Below, piece after piece: positions 43,298 to 51,637 of a DNA stretch of 64,000 bases. The stretch lies in the NCBI GenBank assembly GCA_009840115.1, contig VXOJ01000011.1:124001-188000 (forward strand). Reading direction: 5' to 3'. The position numbers and the translations under genes are program-made. This DNA comes from Gemmatimonadales bacterium. Its GTDB lineage: Bacteria; Gemmatimonadota; Gemmatimonadetes; Palauibacterales; Palauibacteraceae. A model generated the notes under the pieces. That model was not told the origin of the DNA and did not search any database. It saw nothing but the letters and a program-made list of their open reading frames with translations. Within the stretch, counting starts at the first letter, position 1. The number at the start of each line of letters is the position of its first letter.

Positions 43298-44665
43298 TCA
43301 GTTGAAGCGGACGCGCCTCCAGTTCCCCTCCCGGTCGAAGGTCCACGCATCACCGTCGATCACGACGAACGAGATGCGGCGCGCGTTCCGGATGTCGGCG
43401 GCGGGGTTCGCCTCGAGGACGAGGAAGTCGGCACGCTTCCCGATCTCGATCGTCCCCCGCTCATGCAGTTGGCCGAGCTCGATGGCGCCGTTCCTCGTGG
43501 CCATGCCGAGGACTTCGAGAGGGGGGATGCCGGCCTCCACGAGCAACTGCATCTCACCGTGGAAACCCTCTCCCCATGCGGTCGTGCGCGGAGCATCGGA
43601 CCCCACGAGCAGGCGGACCCCGTGGCCGTGGAAGGTCCGGACCAGCGCCTGGGCCTTGGGCCAGACCGCCTCGAGCGCCCTCCGTTCGTCGTTGGACAGC
43701 GGCGCGCAGGTGGCGGCGGCGGCCGGACAGTCGAGGGAGGCGGACGCGCTGGCGAGCATCGGCAAAAGGGCCGAGTCGTTCGAGAGAAGCGCGTTGACGG
43801 CACGGTCGACGTCGGGGCCCTGCGGCTCCAGCCGCTCCAGCCACGCGATCTGGGCCGGGACCTGCCCCGCTTCCGCAAGCGCCTCGAAGGGTCCGCGCTC
43901 GCTCTCCGGAAGCAGCTCGACGTCGCCGGAGACCAGGGGACCCGCGACGTCGGACCCGGCACGGAGGGCCAGCAGCCAGCCGCCATCCCGGCGATCGGCC
44001 CACAGGGGCACCTCCGCGCGGCGCGCGGCCCGCGCGATCCCGACGAGCCAGGACGGAGGCACGCCGGAGGCGACGGAGACGAAGCCGGCTCCATCCGCGG
44101 CCTGCCGCGCCACCTCCGCGACGGCGGCGGCCTCCGATTCCAGCGCCGCGCCGCTCGACGCGCTCCCGGCATCCAGGACCGGTCCGCCGACGTAGACGGC
44201 GGGAACGGGGTCGTCGCCGAAGCCTCCGCGACCCCGCTCCTCGAAGGCGGCCAGGGAGGTGGCTCCGTCGCGCACCCCGGTGATCCCGGCGGCCAGCAGC
44301 GCGCGCAGTTCTTCCGTCGTCTGGGGCGAGGCGTGCGCATCGATGAACCCGGGGATGAGGTAGGAGCCCGAGAGGTCCACGACGACGGTGCCTTGCGGGG
44401 CGGCCACGGAGCCCCGGGCGCCGATGTCCTGGATGCGGCCGCCCCACACGAGGACCGACGACGAAGGCCTGGGCGGCCCCCCGCGGCCGTCGATCACGGT
44501 CACATTGGTGAACAACTCTGACTGTGGCGCGATGAACGTGTCCTGGCCGGCACCCGCCAGGCCGCCGGGGACAACCGCTCCCGCCAGGATCGCGGAAACC
44601 GCGACGAGCGGCCGGCTTCCCGGGTTCCCGGCGGGTCGCAACTCAGGCTCCGTCCGCTGGCCCAT
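43298..44665 (-). CDS. Amidohydrolase-fold protein with degraded metal site
   Basis: A 455-residue secreted protein with the start TNVTVIDGRGGPPRPSSSVLV and end GTIEIGKRADFLVLEANP of the amidohydrolase superfamily. The metal motif after GFIDA is HAS, not HxH; the position of a third His reads WADRRDGG; GSDAPRTT keeps the final Asp. With several ligands lost, hydrolysis in the usual way is doubtful. The ATG at 44665 lies inside the 3' end of mscS (23 bp overlap), so the two are co-transcribed. Confidence 0.8.
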   Translation of the reverse strand: MGQRTEPELRPAGNPGSRPLVAVSAILAGAVVPGGLAGAGQDTFIAPQSELFTNVTVIDGRGGPPRPSSSVLVWGGRIQDIGARGSVAAPQGTVVVDLSGSYLIPGFIDAHASPQTTEELRALLAAGITGVRDGATSLAAFEERGRGGFGDDPVPAVYVGGPVLDAGSASSGAALESEAAAVAEVARQAADGAGFVSVASGVPPSWLVGIARAARRAEVPLWADRRDGGWLLALRAGSDVAGPLVSGDVELLPESERGPFEALAEAGQVPAQIAWLERLEPQGPDVDRAVNALLSNDSALLPMLASASASLDCPAAAATCAPLSNDERRALEAVWPKAQALVRTFHGHGVRLLVGSDAPRTTAWGEGFHGEMQLLVEAGIPPLEVLGMATRNGAIELGQLHERGTIEIGKRADFLVLEANPAADIRNARRISFVVIDGDAWTFDREGNWRRVRFN

Positions 44666-45728
44666 CCGCGGACCGGATGAAGAGTTCCCGCTTCGGGTAG
44701 GGGATCTCCACGCCCGCCTCTTCGAAGGCGGGGAGCGCCCTCTCGCTGATGTCGTCGGCGATCCGCCGCCTCGCCCTCGCCTCCAGGATCCAGACGCGCA
44801 ATTGGAGGTTGACCTCGGATGGGCCGAAACTTCGGGCGATGACGATCGGCGCGGGGTCGTCCTTGACCCCCTCGACCCCCAGGGCGATGTCCACCAGCAG
44901 TGATTTCGCCCGCTCGATGTCCGATTCGTACGCGACCGAGAAGGGGATTCGGAGCCGGATGTCCTCGCCGGACATCGTGTAGTTGATGATGTCGCGCTGC
45001 ATGATCTGATTGTTCGGGACGACGATGACGAGATTGTCCGGATTCCGGATCTTCGTGGCCCGGAGCCCGATCTCGATCACGTCGCCCCAGGACCCCGTCT
45101 CGTTGGGAGCCGACCACAGTTCGATCCGGTCCCCGACCTGGAAGGGGCGATCGACGATGAGGAGCACTCCGGCGATCACGTTGGAGAGCGTGTCCTTGGC
45201 GGCGAGCGAAAGGGCGAGGCCCATGACGCCGGCGCCGGCGAGGAGAGGCGCGATGTTGATGCCCAGTTCGGCCAGCGCGAGGACGACACCGAGGGCGATG
45301 ACCAGGAAGCGGATCGCGTTGTTGACCATCGGGAGCGCGGTCTTGTCGAGCGGCGTCGAGGTGCGGGAGACGACCTCGGTCTCGACCGCGGTCAGGAGGT
45401 CGCCGACGAACCGGCTCAACGGGAAGAAGAGGACGCCGATCCAGATCGCATAGACCCACTGCGCCACAGTGGGCAGGGCCCAGATTTCGAGCAGGCGCCA
45501 GACCGCCAGTGCTCCGCTCGAGAGCAGGAGAGCCTGGCGGAGCAGACGCACGGCCAGATCGTCGAGTTGCGTCGCGGTCCGGGTAACCCAGTGTCTCTGC
45601 GCGCGGCCCAGCACCATGAGCGCCACGAGGTAGACGAGGCCGGCGACCGCGATGACGATCAGGCTGGGCAGCCAGCGCGGAGCCGTGAAGGCGACCACCT
45701 CGGTCCACAGTTGTGACAGTCTCTCCAT
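44643..45728 (-). CDS. mscS: Small-conductance mechanosensitive channel family protein
   Basis: This 361-residue protein has three or four N-terminal helices, then the MscS pore helix (GVMGLALSLAAKDTLSNVIAGVLLIVDRPFQVGDRIEL) and the beta and alpha-beta cytoplasmic domains (VVPNNQIMQRDIINYT, then VNLQLRVWILEARARRR). Such channels release solutes under membrane tension. The longer N-terminal region suggests an extra helix pair compared with E. coli MscS. ATG at 45728; an upstream TTG would add one residue. Confidence 0.93.
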   Translation of the reverse strand: MERLSQLWTEVVAFTAPRWLPSLIVIAVAGLVYLVALMVLGRAQRHWVTRTATQLDDLAVRLLRQALLLSSGALAVWRLLEIWALPTVAQWVYAIWIGVLFFPLSRFVGDLLTAVETEVVSRTSTPLDKTALPMVNNAIRFLVIALGVVLALAELGINIAPLLAGAGVMGLALSLAAKDTLSNVIAGVLLIVDRPFQVGDRIELWSAPNETGSWGDVIEIGLRATKIRNPDNLVIVVPNNQIMQRDIINYTMSGEDIRLRIPFSVAYESDIERAKSLLVDIALGVEGVKDDPAPIVIARSFGPSEVNLQLRVWILEARARRRIADDISERALPAFEEAGVEIPYPKRELFIRSADGPADGA

Positions 45729-45910
45729 CAAGCGTCGCCTCTCTCAAGCTATTGCCGCCACCCGCGGGGCTCTCGCACCCGCGTGGCACCTGCACCTGCG
45801 CGCGCGGTCGCCGCACGAGGCCGCGCAGAATGGTATCGTAACGGTACCGTGGCAGCCTCCTCACGGATAACTTGGGGGATGGAGCGGCAGGAATCGAACC
45901 GGGAGCGGTG

Positions 45911-46453
45911 ATGTTGAACGGAAAGTTCAGAAAGATGGGCGTCGGATTGGCCCCGCTCGGGCTGGCGCTGCTCGTCGGCGGGTGCGCGCCGGAAGCGGCG
46001 GGGGAGAGCGGAGGCGCGGCCGCGACCCCCTCGATGGCAATGGTCGATGCGACGTTGGCGGCGACCATCGCCGAGACCCCGACGATCACGGTCTACAAGT
46101 CTCCCACCTGCGGGTGCTGCGCCCTCTGGGTGGACCACATGCGGGAGGCCGGGTTCGAACTCGACGTCCTCGACATGGATGACGCGGACCTCATCCGCGT
46201 GAAGCTCGACGCGGGAGTCCCGCTGCAGATGCAGACATGCCACACGGCGCTTGTGGGCGACTACGTGTTCGAGGGCCACATCCCCGCGGACGTCATCGCC
46301 CGGTTCCTCGCCGAGAAGCCCGCCGCGCACGGGCTCGCGGTGCCCGGGATGCCGATAGGCTCCCCGGGCATGGAGTTCGGGGACCGCGTCGATCCCTACG
46401 ACGTGATCGAGTTCGACGCGGCAGGCAATCTGTCGGTCTACGAGAGCCGCTGA
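45911..46453 (+). CDS. DUF411 metal-handling lipoprotein
   Basis: A 180-residue lipoprotein (lipobox VGGC near residue 28) with the DUF411 domain: ITVYKSPTCGCCALWVDHM, then QMQTCHTALVGDYVFEGHIPADVI and the end LAVPGMPIGSPGME. Family members are linked to copper resistance and handling; the CGCC and CH motifs are the likely ligands. It precedes the ZIP-like gene by 45 bp on the same strand, so a metal-homeostasis pair is plausible. Confidence 0.87.
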   Translation: MLNGKFRKMGVGLAPLGLALLVGGCAPEAAGESGGAAATPSMAMVDATLAATIAETPTITVYKSPTCGCCALWVDHMREAGFELDVLDMDDADLIRVKLDAGVPLQMQTCHTALVGDYVFEGHIPADVIARFLAEKPAAHGLAVPGMPIGSPGMEFGDRVDPYDVIEFDAAGNLSVYESR

Positions 46454-46497
46454 CGCCGTAGCAGGCCGCTCCCGGCACATCGCGGACGCGGTCTGAA

Positions 46498-47097
46498 TTG
46501 ACTTCGTTCATCGCTGCGCTGCTGGCGCCGGTTGTCGGCGTCCTGCTCTACATCTGGCTGCACAATCGCCCAAGCACGATTCGTGCGATCGATGCCGTCG
46601 TCCTGTGGATCCTTCCGGTGCTGGTCGCCTTTCATGTCCTCCCACACGCCTGGGCCGAGCGCCACGTCGCACCCCTCATCGCGGTCCTGTTGGGAGCGGG
46701 CGTTCTCTATGCCATCGAGAAGATCTCCCGTTCGCTGGCGCGGCACACGGACGACCTCGCCATCGTCTTGGGCGTGTTGTCGATCGCCGTGCACGCGCTG
46801 TTGGAGGGCGGCGCGCTGACGCCGGCCACGGCGAGTGCTCCGTTCGCCGTCGCCGTCATCCTGCATCGGGTCGCCGTGGGGCTACTGATCTGGTGGCTGC
46901 TCGAGCCTCGGCACGGCGTCGCCGCGGCCATGGCGGGGGTCGGAGCGATCCTCGTGGCGACGACGATCGGGTTCGCGGCGGGCACGGAGATACTCCCGGA
47001 TGGGCACGGGGCCATCGAACTCTACCAGGCCTTCGTCGCGGGGTCGCTGCTTCACGTCGTGTTTCACCAGGGGCGCCGCGACCACAGACACGACTAG
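46498..47097 (+). CDS. ZIP-like metal permease or related membrane protein
   Basis: A 199-residue protein of about six helices. His residues occur in helix positions reminiscent of ZIP transporters: VAFHVLPHAW, VHALLEGGAL (H-x3-EG), ILHRVAVGLLIWWLL and FVAGSLLHVVFHQ, with a His/Arg-rich tail. The start is TTG at 46498, since no ATG or GTG fits before the first helix. ZIP assignment rests on pattern, not overall similarity; metal substrate is unknown. Confidence 0.55.
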   Translation: MTSFIAALLAPVVGVLLYIWLHNRPSTIRAIDAVVLWILPVLVAFHVLPHAWAERHVAPLIAVLLGAGVLYAIEKISRSLARHTDDLAIVLGVLSIAVHALLEGGALTPATASAPFAVAVILHRVAVGLLIWWLLEPRHGVAAAMAGVGAILVATTIGFAAGTEILPDGHGAIELYQAFVAGSLLHVVFHQGRRDHRHD

Positions 47098-47137
47098 CAG
47101 GCGTGGCCCGCCAGGCCCGTCAGCCAGCCGGGCCGGC

Positions 47138-49456
47138 TCACCGCCTCGGCGACGTACGCCACGGACTTCCTCGTCGCCATCCCCGCATCGGATATCCGCA
47201 GGAAGCCTCCGGCGCCGTGCCGGCGAGGAAGAGTTCGGGCTGGCCCCGACATCCCCACCCGGCGCGCAGACCGGTCCGAGGCTCGACCTCGACCCATTCC
47301 ACGCCTTCGGGAAACCGGAAGTCGGATCCGCCGCCGGGTCCGAGGACCCGGATGAGAAAATCCGTGAAGATCGGCTGGGCGGCACGCGACCCGGACAGGC
47401 CCAGCCGCGTCCCGTCGTCGAAGCCCACCCAGACGCCGACGGCCAGTTCCGGCGTGTAGCCGACGAACCAGGCATCGCGCGAGCCGTTCGTGGTCCCGGA
47501 CTTCGCCGCGATGGGGCCCCTGTACCCGGCCGCGCGCACACCGCTCCCGGTGCCGCGCTCCACCACCCCGCGCAGGGCGGACGTCACGAGGTACGCCTCC
47601 GCCGGGCTGATCACGGCCTCACGGCGAAGCTCGGCCGGTCGGATGGCCTCGCCCTCTCGACCCAGAACGGCGCGCGCGGCGCGCGGAGGCGCCCGCCTTC
47701 CCTCCGCCGCCAGCACCGCATAGGCCGCCGTCAGCTCGAGGAGCGTCACCTCCGAGGCTCCGAGGGCGAGACTCGGATACGGGGCCAGAGGACTCTCGAC
47801 ACCCAGTCGTTGCGCGGTCTCCACGATCCTCTCGGGACCGACGGCGAGTCCCAGACGGGCGAACGGCACGTTGCGCGACCCCTCGAGCGCGTCGCGCAAC
47901 CTCACGGGCCCGAGGAACTCGCGGTCCGCGTTGGAGGGTCGCCACATCCCCGCCGGCGTGTCGAGCGCCAGCGGCTCATCCCGCAGGGTGGAAGCCAGGG
48001 TGAACGGGGCGTCCGCCCGCGGATCCAATGCGGCCAGCGCCACGATCGGCTTGAAGGCGCTTCCCGGCTGACGCAGCGCATCCGCGGCGCGATTGAACTG
48101 CGACGTGCCGTAGGCGCGTCCGCCGACCATCGCCAGGATGTCGCCGCTCCGCGGGTCGAGGGCCACGAGCGCCGCCTGCAGAGGCCCCGTCTGCTCCGTG
48201 AGGCGGGGACGGGTGCGCTCGAGCGTGCGGATTCCTTCCGACACGGCCAGCTCCGCCGCTCGCTGGATCTCCGGCTCCAGAGACGACACGACGGTCAGGC
48301 CCGCGCCATCCAGACTCAGCGGACGTGCTCCGGACCCCAGATCTCGCCGCAGGAAGTCCAGGTACCAGCGGGCATCGGCTCGCCGCTCCGGCGGAGAGCT
48401 GAGGGTCAGACGCGTTTCGAGTTCGGCGTTCAGCCGATCCGCGTCGATATGTCCGAGCGCGTGCATCTGCCGCAGGACCATGTCCCGCCGGGCCCGGGCG
48501 CGCTCCGGATTCCGGTGCGGGGCGTACATGCTGGGACCTCGAATGATCCCCACGAGCATCGCGGCCTGCCCCAGCGTCAACTGCGAGACGTCCCGGTCGA
48601 AGAAAAACGGCGCCGCTCGGCCGAAGCCGTGAATCGCCACGCCTCGGTCCTGCCCGAGGTAGATGTGGTTCACGTACGCTTCGAGGAGACGCCGCTTGGA
48701 GAACCGCCTCTCCAGGGCCACGGCGATGGCCGCCTCGCGGACCTTCCGCAGCAGCGTGCGGTCGGTCGACAGGAAGAGCGTGCGCGCGAGTTGCTGGGTG
48801 AGGGTGCTGCCGCCCTCGGCGATCCGCCCCTGGCGCAGGTTCGAGAGCACGGCGCCCGCGATGCGGCGGGGATCCAGCGCGCCGTGTTCGTAGAAGCGGC
48901 GGTCCTCCACTGTGAGAAGGGCGTCGATCAGATGGCCGGGGACTTCTTCGAGCCGTACCGGGATGCGGTCCCGGCCGTGCTCGCCGGGCACGGTACCGAT
49001 GACTTCGGGATCCAGGATGAGCGTCGCGAGATCCTGCCCGTCCGCGTCCCGAATCGATGTCACGCGACCCGCGCCGGCATAACCGCGAAACCGGACGCGC
49101 ACCGTACCGCCGGGATCCATGTAGCCGCCCAGGCGCAGCGGCCGCCGGCCGAGCCTCAGTTCTCCGCCGCGCCACGCGAATTCTCCGCGGTCCGGCGTGC
49201 GCTTCGAAACGGAGCGGTAACCGATTCGCGCCAGATGGCTTGCCACCTGACGAGGCTCCACGCGGTCGCCCGGACGGAGGACCAGCGGCCGAGCGACGAC
49301 GCGGGTCGGGGAGACCGCGTCGATCGCTTCGAAGTCGCGCACGACCTTCGTCTCGAAGCCGAGATACCCGAGCCAGCCCGCCGCGACGACGGCGGCCAGG
49401 ATCCCCAGCCTCCGCCAGATCCTTCTCCTGCCTTTCCTGCCTCTCTTGCGTTTCAC
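47138..49456 (-). CDS. Class A penicillin-binding protein (PBP1B-like)
   Basis: A bifunctional peptidoglycan synthase of 772 residues. After an N-terminal anchor (ILAAVVAAGWLGYLGF) come a UB2H-like part (DRVEPRQVASHLARIGYRSV), the glycosyltransferase domain (VEDRRFYEHGALDP and EGGSTLTQQLARTLFLS) and the transpeptidase with SXXK (PGSAFKP), SXN (GSRNVP) and KSGTTNG. All catalytic motifs are intact. It acts outside the membrane in cell-wall synthesis. Confidence 0.94.
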   Translation of the reverse strand: MKRKRGRKGRRRIWRRLGILAAVVAAGWLGYLGFETKVVRDFEAIDAVSPTRVVARPLVLRPGDRVEPRQVASHLARIGYRSVSKRTPDRGEFAWRGGELRLGRRPLRLGGYMDPGGTVRVRFRGYAGAGRVTSIRDADGQDLATLILDPEVIGTVPGEHGRDRIPVRLEEVPGHLIDALLTVEDRRFYEHGALDPRRIAGAVLSNLRQGRIAEGGSTLTQQLARTLFLSTDRTLLRKVREAAIAVALERRFSKRRLLEAYVNHIYLGQDRGVAIHGFGRAAPFFFDRDVSQLTLGQAAMLVGIIRGPSMYAPHRNPERARARRDMVLRQMHALGHIDADRLNAELETRLTLSSPPERRADARWYLDFLRRDLGSGARPLSLDGAGLTVVSSLEPEIQRAAELAVSEGIRTLERTRPRLTEQTGPLQAALVALDPRSGDILAMVGGRAYGTSQFNRAADALRQPGSAFKPIVALAALDPRADAPFTLASTLRDEPLALDTPAGMWRPSNADREFLGPVRLRDALEGSRNVPFARLGLAVGPERIVETAQRLGVESPLAPYPSLALGASEVTLLELTAAYAVLAAEGRRAPPRAARAVLGREGEAIRPAELRREAVISPAEAYLVTSALRGVVERGTGSGVRAAGYRGPIAAKSGTTNGSRDAWFVGYTPELAVGVWVGFDDGTRLGLSGSRAAQPIFTDFLIRVLGPGGGSDFRFPEGVEWVEVEPRTGLRAGWGCRGQPELFLAGTAPEASCGYPMRGWRRGSPWRTSPRR

Positions 49457-49495
49457 ATGGTCTTGGACGCTCCGGGTGGGAAAAAGGTTCCCGGA

Positions 49496-50497
49496 TCAGT
49501 CGGCCGCCCGCAGGTGCGTTCCGAAGGTGTCCAGATCGATGTTCGAGCCGGAGAGGACGAGGCCGACGCGACGGCCTTCCAGCCTCTCACGGAGGGGACC
49601 GCACGCTGCCGCCAGCGGAGCGGCGGAGGCGGGTTCGGCGACCAGTTTCGCGTCGAGGAACAGCGCTTTCAGGGCGGAGCGCATCGCGTCGTCGTCCACG
49701 AGCACCACGTCATCCACGTAGCGCTGCACGAGTCCGAAGCTGTACGGCGCCGCGTGCGGAGCGCCGAGGCTGTCCGCGATCGTGTCGATGCGATCGAGCG
49801 CGACCGGCTCGCCCGCATCGAGGCTGCGCCGCATGGAGTCGGCGCCGACGGGCTCCACGCCGTAGACCCTGCACGCGGGCGCAAGCTGTTTCACGATGCT
49901 CGCTGTGCCGGAGATGAGACCTCCGCCCCCAATGGGGACGACGAGCGCCTCAAGGTCGGGAAGCTGTTCCGCGACCTCGAGACCTACGGTCGACGTGCCG
50001 AACACCGTCGCCTCCCCCTCGAACGGGTGGATCCCGAGCCGACCCTCCTCCCGGGCAATCTCCTCCATGCGCGCGAATCCGCTCGCCCCGTCGTCCGCGA
50101 ACTCGATCACCGCCCCGAAGTTCCGGCAGCGCGCGACGCGGGCGGGGTTGGCGGAGGACAGCATGACGACCTTGGCGCTCGTGCCGGCGGCCCGAGCGGC
50201 GTAAGCCACGGAAATGGCATGGTTCCCGGCGCTCACGGCCGTGACGCCTCGCCGCAGCGTCTCCGCGTCCGCGCAGAGGACATTGTTCAGGGCGCCCCGG
50301 ACCTTGTAGGAACCCGTGCGCTGGAAGAGTTCCAGCTTGAGAAAGAGCTCGACGCCCGCGGGCAGCGAGGCGACGCCGGGGTCGGGAATCCAGCGTCTCA
50401 CCGGCGTGCGTTCGATCCACGGCGCGACGCGCGCGCGGGTCTCCCGGCTCTGCGCCGGCGTCGGGGGCCGGGGGCTGGCGGCCGGAGGTTCGGTCAT
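49496..50497 (-). CDS. PLP-dependent threonine/serine dehydratase
   Basis: A 333-residue fold-type II PLP enzyme. The cofactor Lys lies in RTGSYKVRGALNN; SAGNHAISVAYAAR and PIGGGGLISG bind the phosphate and carboxylate. There is no ACT regulatory domain, so it is the catabolic dehydratase or serine racemase type rather than biosynthetic IlvA. It points away from the histidine operon; the gap between them contains the his leader. Racemase activity cannot be excluded. Confidence 0.9.
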   Translation of the reverse strand: MTEPPAASPRPPTPAQSRETRARVAPWIERTPVRRWIPDPGVASLPAGVELFLKLELFQRTGSYKVRGALNNVLCADAETLRRGVTAVSAGNHAISVAYAARAAGTSAKVVMLSSANPARVARCRNFGAVIEFADDGASGFARMEEIAREEGRLGIHPFEGEATVFGTSTVGLEVAEQLPDLEALVVPIGGGGLISGTASIVKQLAPACRVYGVEPVGADSMRRSLDAGEPVALDRIDTIADSLGAPHAAPYSFGLVQRYVDDVVLVDDDAMRSALKALFLDAKLVAEPASAAPLAAACGPLRERLEGRRVGLVLSGSNIDLDTFGTHLRAAD

Positions 50498-50562
50498 GGT
50501 TTCCCCGGGGTCGAGGTGGAATGTCCCGGCGGGCCGTGGCGGAAGCCCGCCGCGTCGGCGGC

Positions 50563-50591
50563 TTGACAAGCTAACGGCGCGATGCGATCCT
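50563..50591 (+). promoter_or_regulatory. Candidate his operon promoter
   Basis: A consensus -35 TTGACA (50563-50568) is followed at 17 bp by GATCCT (50586-50591), a weak -10. Transcription would start about at 50598, only a few nt before the leader ATG at 50600, which would make the leader peptide mRNA almost leaderless; this agrees with the lack of a ribosome site there. Confidence 0.45.
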
Positions 50592-50599
50592 CCGCGCCC

Positions 50600-50662
50600 A
50601 TGACGAACACCCATCCGTATTTTGGCCATTATTACTACCACCGCGTACGCGGAGGCCGGTGA
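50600..50662 (+). CDS. hisL: Histidine operon leader peptide
   Basis: A 20-codon frame (ATG 50600, TGA 50660) contains His at positions 5, 10 and 14, four Tyr (7, 11, 12, 13) and an Arg/Gly-rich end. Three His in 20 residues just upstream of a factor-independent terminator and hisG is what attenuation needs: scarcity of charged tRNA-His would stall the ribosome in the first half. The His codons are spread out rather than consecutive, unlike the enteric hisL. Confidence 0.75.
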   Translation: MTNTHPYFGHYYYHRVRGGR

Positions 50663-50710
50663 TCGTCTAGCTGTAACCTGAACACAGATTGCGAACGATC
50701 GATGCCGGCC
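50654..50710 (+). promoter_or_regulatory. Antiterminator stem of the his attenuator
   Basis: GGCCGG (50654-50659) can pair with CCGGCC (50705-50710), and GATCGT (50661-50666) with ACGATC (50695-50700), making an extended stem with a small bulge. The first arm overlaps the end of the leader frame; the last arm is the left half of the terminator. Formation of one excludes the other. The palindrome CCGCGTACGCGG at 50641-50652 could provide the competing upstream hairpin. Confidence 0.65.
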
Positions 50711-50730
50711 CGGGGTGGCCGGCTTTTTTT
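50704..50730 (+). terminator. Intrinsic terminator (his attenuator)
   Basis: GCCGGCC (50704-50710) and GGCCGGC (50717-50723) form a perfect 7-bp GC stem with a 6-nt loop, directly followed by seven T. It lies between the leader peptide and hisG, 43 bp before the hisG start, so it must be conditional. Confidence 0.85.
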
Positions 50731-50773
50731 GTCGCTGCCCTCCCCTCCGGCCTCGGCCTCCCGAGCCCAGGAC

Positions 50774-51637
50774 ATGAACCACAAAACGACAAGACTCGCC
50801 CTGCCGAAGGGGCGGATGCAGTCCGGCGTACTCGAACTGCTGACCGCCGCCGGCGTGCGGGTGGATCTCGGGGAACGCCGCTACCGCCCGGTCATCTCCA
50901 TCCCCGGTTTCGGCGCCAAGTTGCTCAAGCCGCAGAACGTCGTGGAGATGCTGCACGCGGGATCCCGCGACCTGGGATTCGCGGGGGCCGACTGGGTGGC
51001 GGAACTGAACGGATCGCTGGTCGAGCTTCTGGACACGGGGCTCGACCCCGTGCGCGTCGTGGCGGCCGCTCCGTCGCGGATCGCCGGGGCGGGACTGCGT
51101 GCCGCCGGCCACCTCACGGTCGCGTCCGAATACGCGCGGCTCTCCTCGCGCTGGATCGAAGATCGGGAACTCGACGCGACGCTCGTGCGGTCGTACGGCG
51201 CGACGGAGGTGTTCCCGCCGGAGGACGCCGACGTCATCGTCGACAACACCGCGACGGGCGCAACGCTCGACGCCAACGGGCTCGAGATCGTCGACGAACT
51301 CATGACTTCATCGACCCGCCTCTACGCGAATCCGCGCGCGCTCGAGGACCCACGGCACCGCGAGCGCATCGAGGACCTGGTCGTGGTGCTGAAGTCGGTG
51401 GTGGAGGCCCGGCAGCGGGTCATGCTTGAAGTCAACGTGGACGCGGCGCGGCTGGATGGCCTGGTGGCCGTGCTCCCCTGCATGCGCAAGCCGACGGTGT
51501 CGCGTCTGCACGGCGAAGAGGGTTACGCCATCCGGGTCGCGGTGCTGCGCGAGGCGCTTCCGGGCCTGATCCCGCGCGTGAAGGCGCGAGGCGGCACCGA
51601 TCTTGTCGTGACGACGCCGGGGCAGATCGTCGCATGA
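50774..51637 (+). CDS. hisG: ATP phosphoribosyltransferase, long form
   Basis: HisG catalyses the first step of histidine synthesis. The 287-residue protein has the catalytic domain (LALPKGRMQ, DLGFAGADWV, TGATLDANGLEIVDELM) and the C-terminal regulatory domain that binds histidine (QRVMLEVNV to TDLVVTTPGQIV). This is the hexameric long form, so no HisZ is needed. The ATG at 50774 precedes the family start by seven residues. Confidence 0.95.
   Translation: MNHKTTRLALPKGRMQSGVLELLTAAGVRVDLGERRYRPVISIPGFGAKLLKPQNVVEMLHAGSRDLGFAGADWVAELNGSLVELLDTGLDPVRVVAAAPSRIAGAGLRAAGHLTVASEYARLSSRWIEDRELDATLVRSYGATEVFPPEDADVIVDNTATGATLDANGLEIVDELMTSSTRLYANPRALEDPRHRERIEDLVVVLKSVVEARQRVMLEVNVDAARLDGLVAVLPCMRKPTVSRLHGEEGYAIRVAVLREALPGLIPRVKARGGTDLVVTTPGQIVA

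Noticed and set aside
47094-47300. Possible frameshift at the C-terminus of the PBP
   Set aside because: An alternative frame runs past the stop, but the transpeptidase domain is already complete and the tail is variable in this family.
47000-50566. Frame of nearly 1200 codons antisense to the PBP and dehydratase genes
   Set aside because: Same shadow effect; both minus-strand proteins have full catalytic motif sets.
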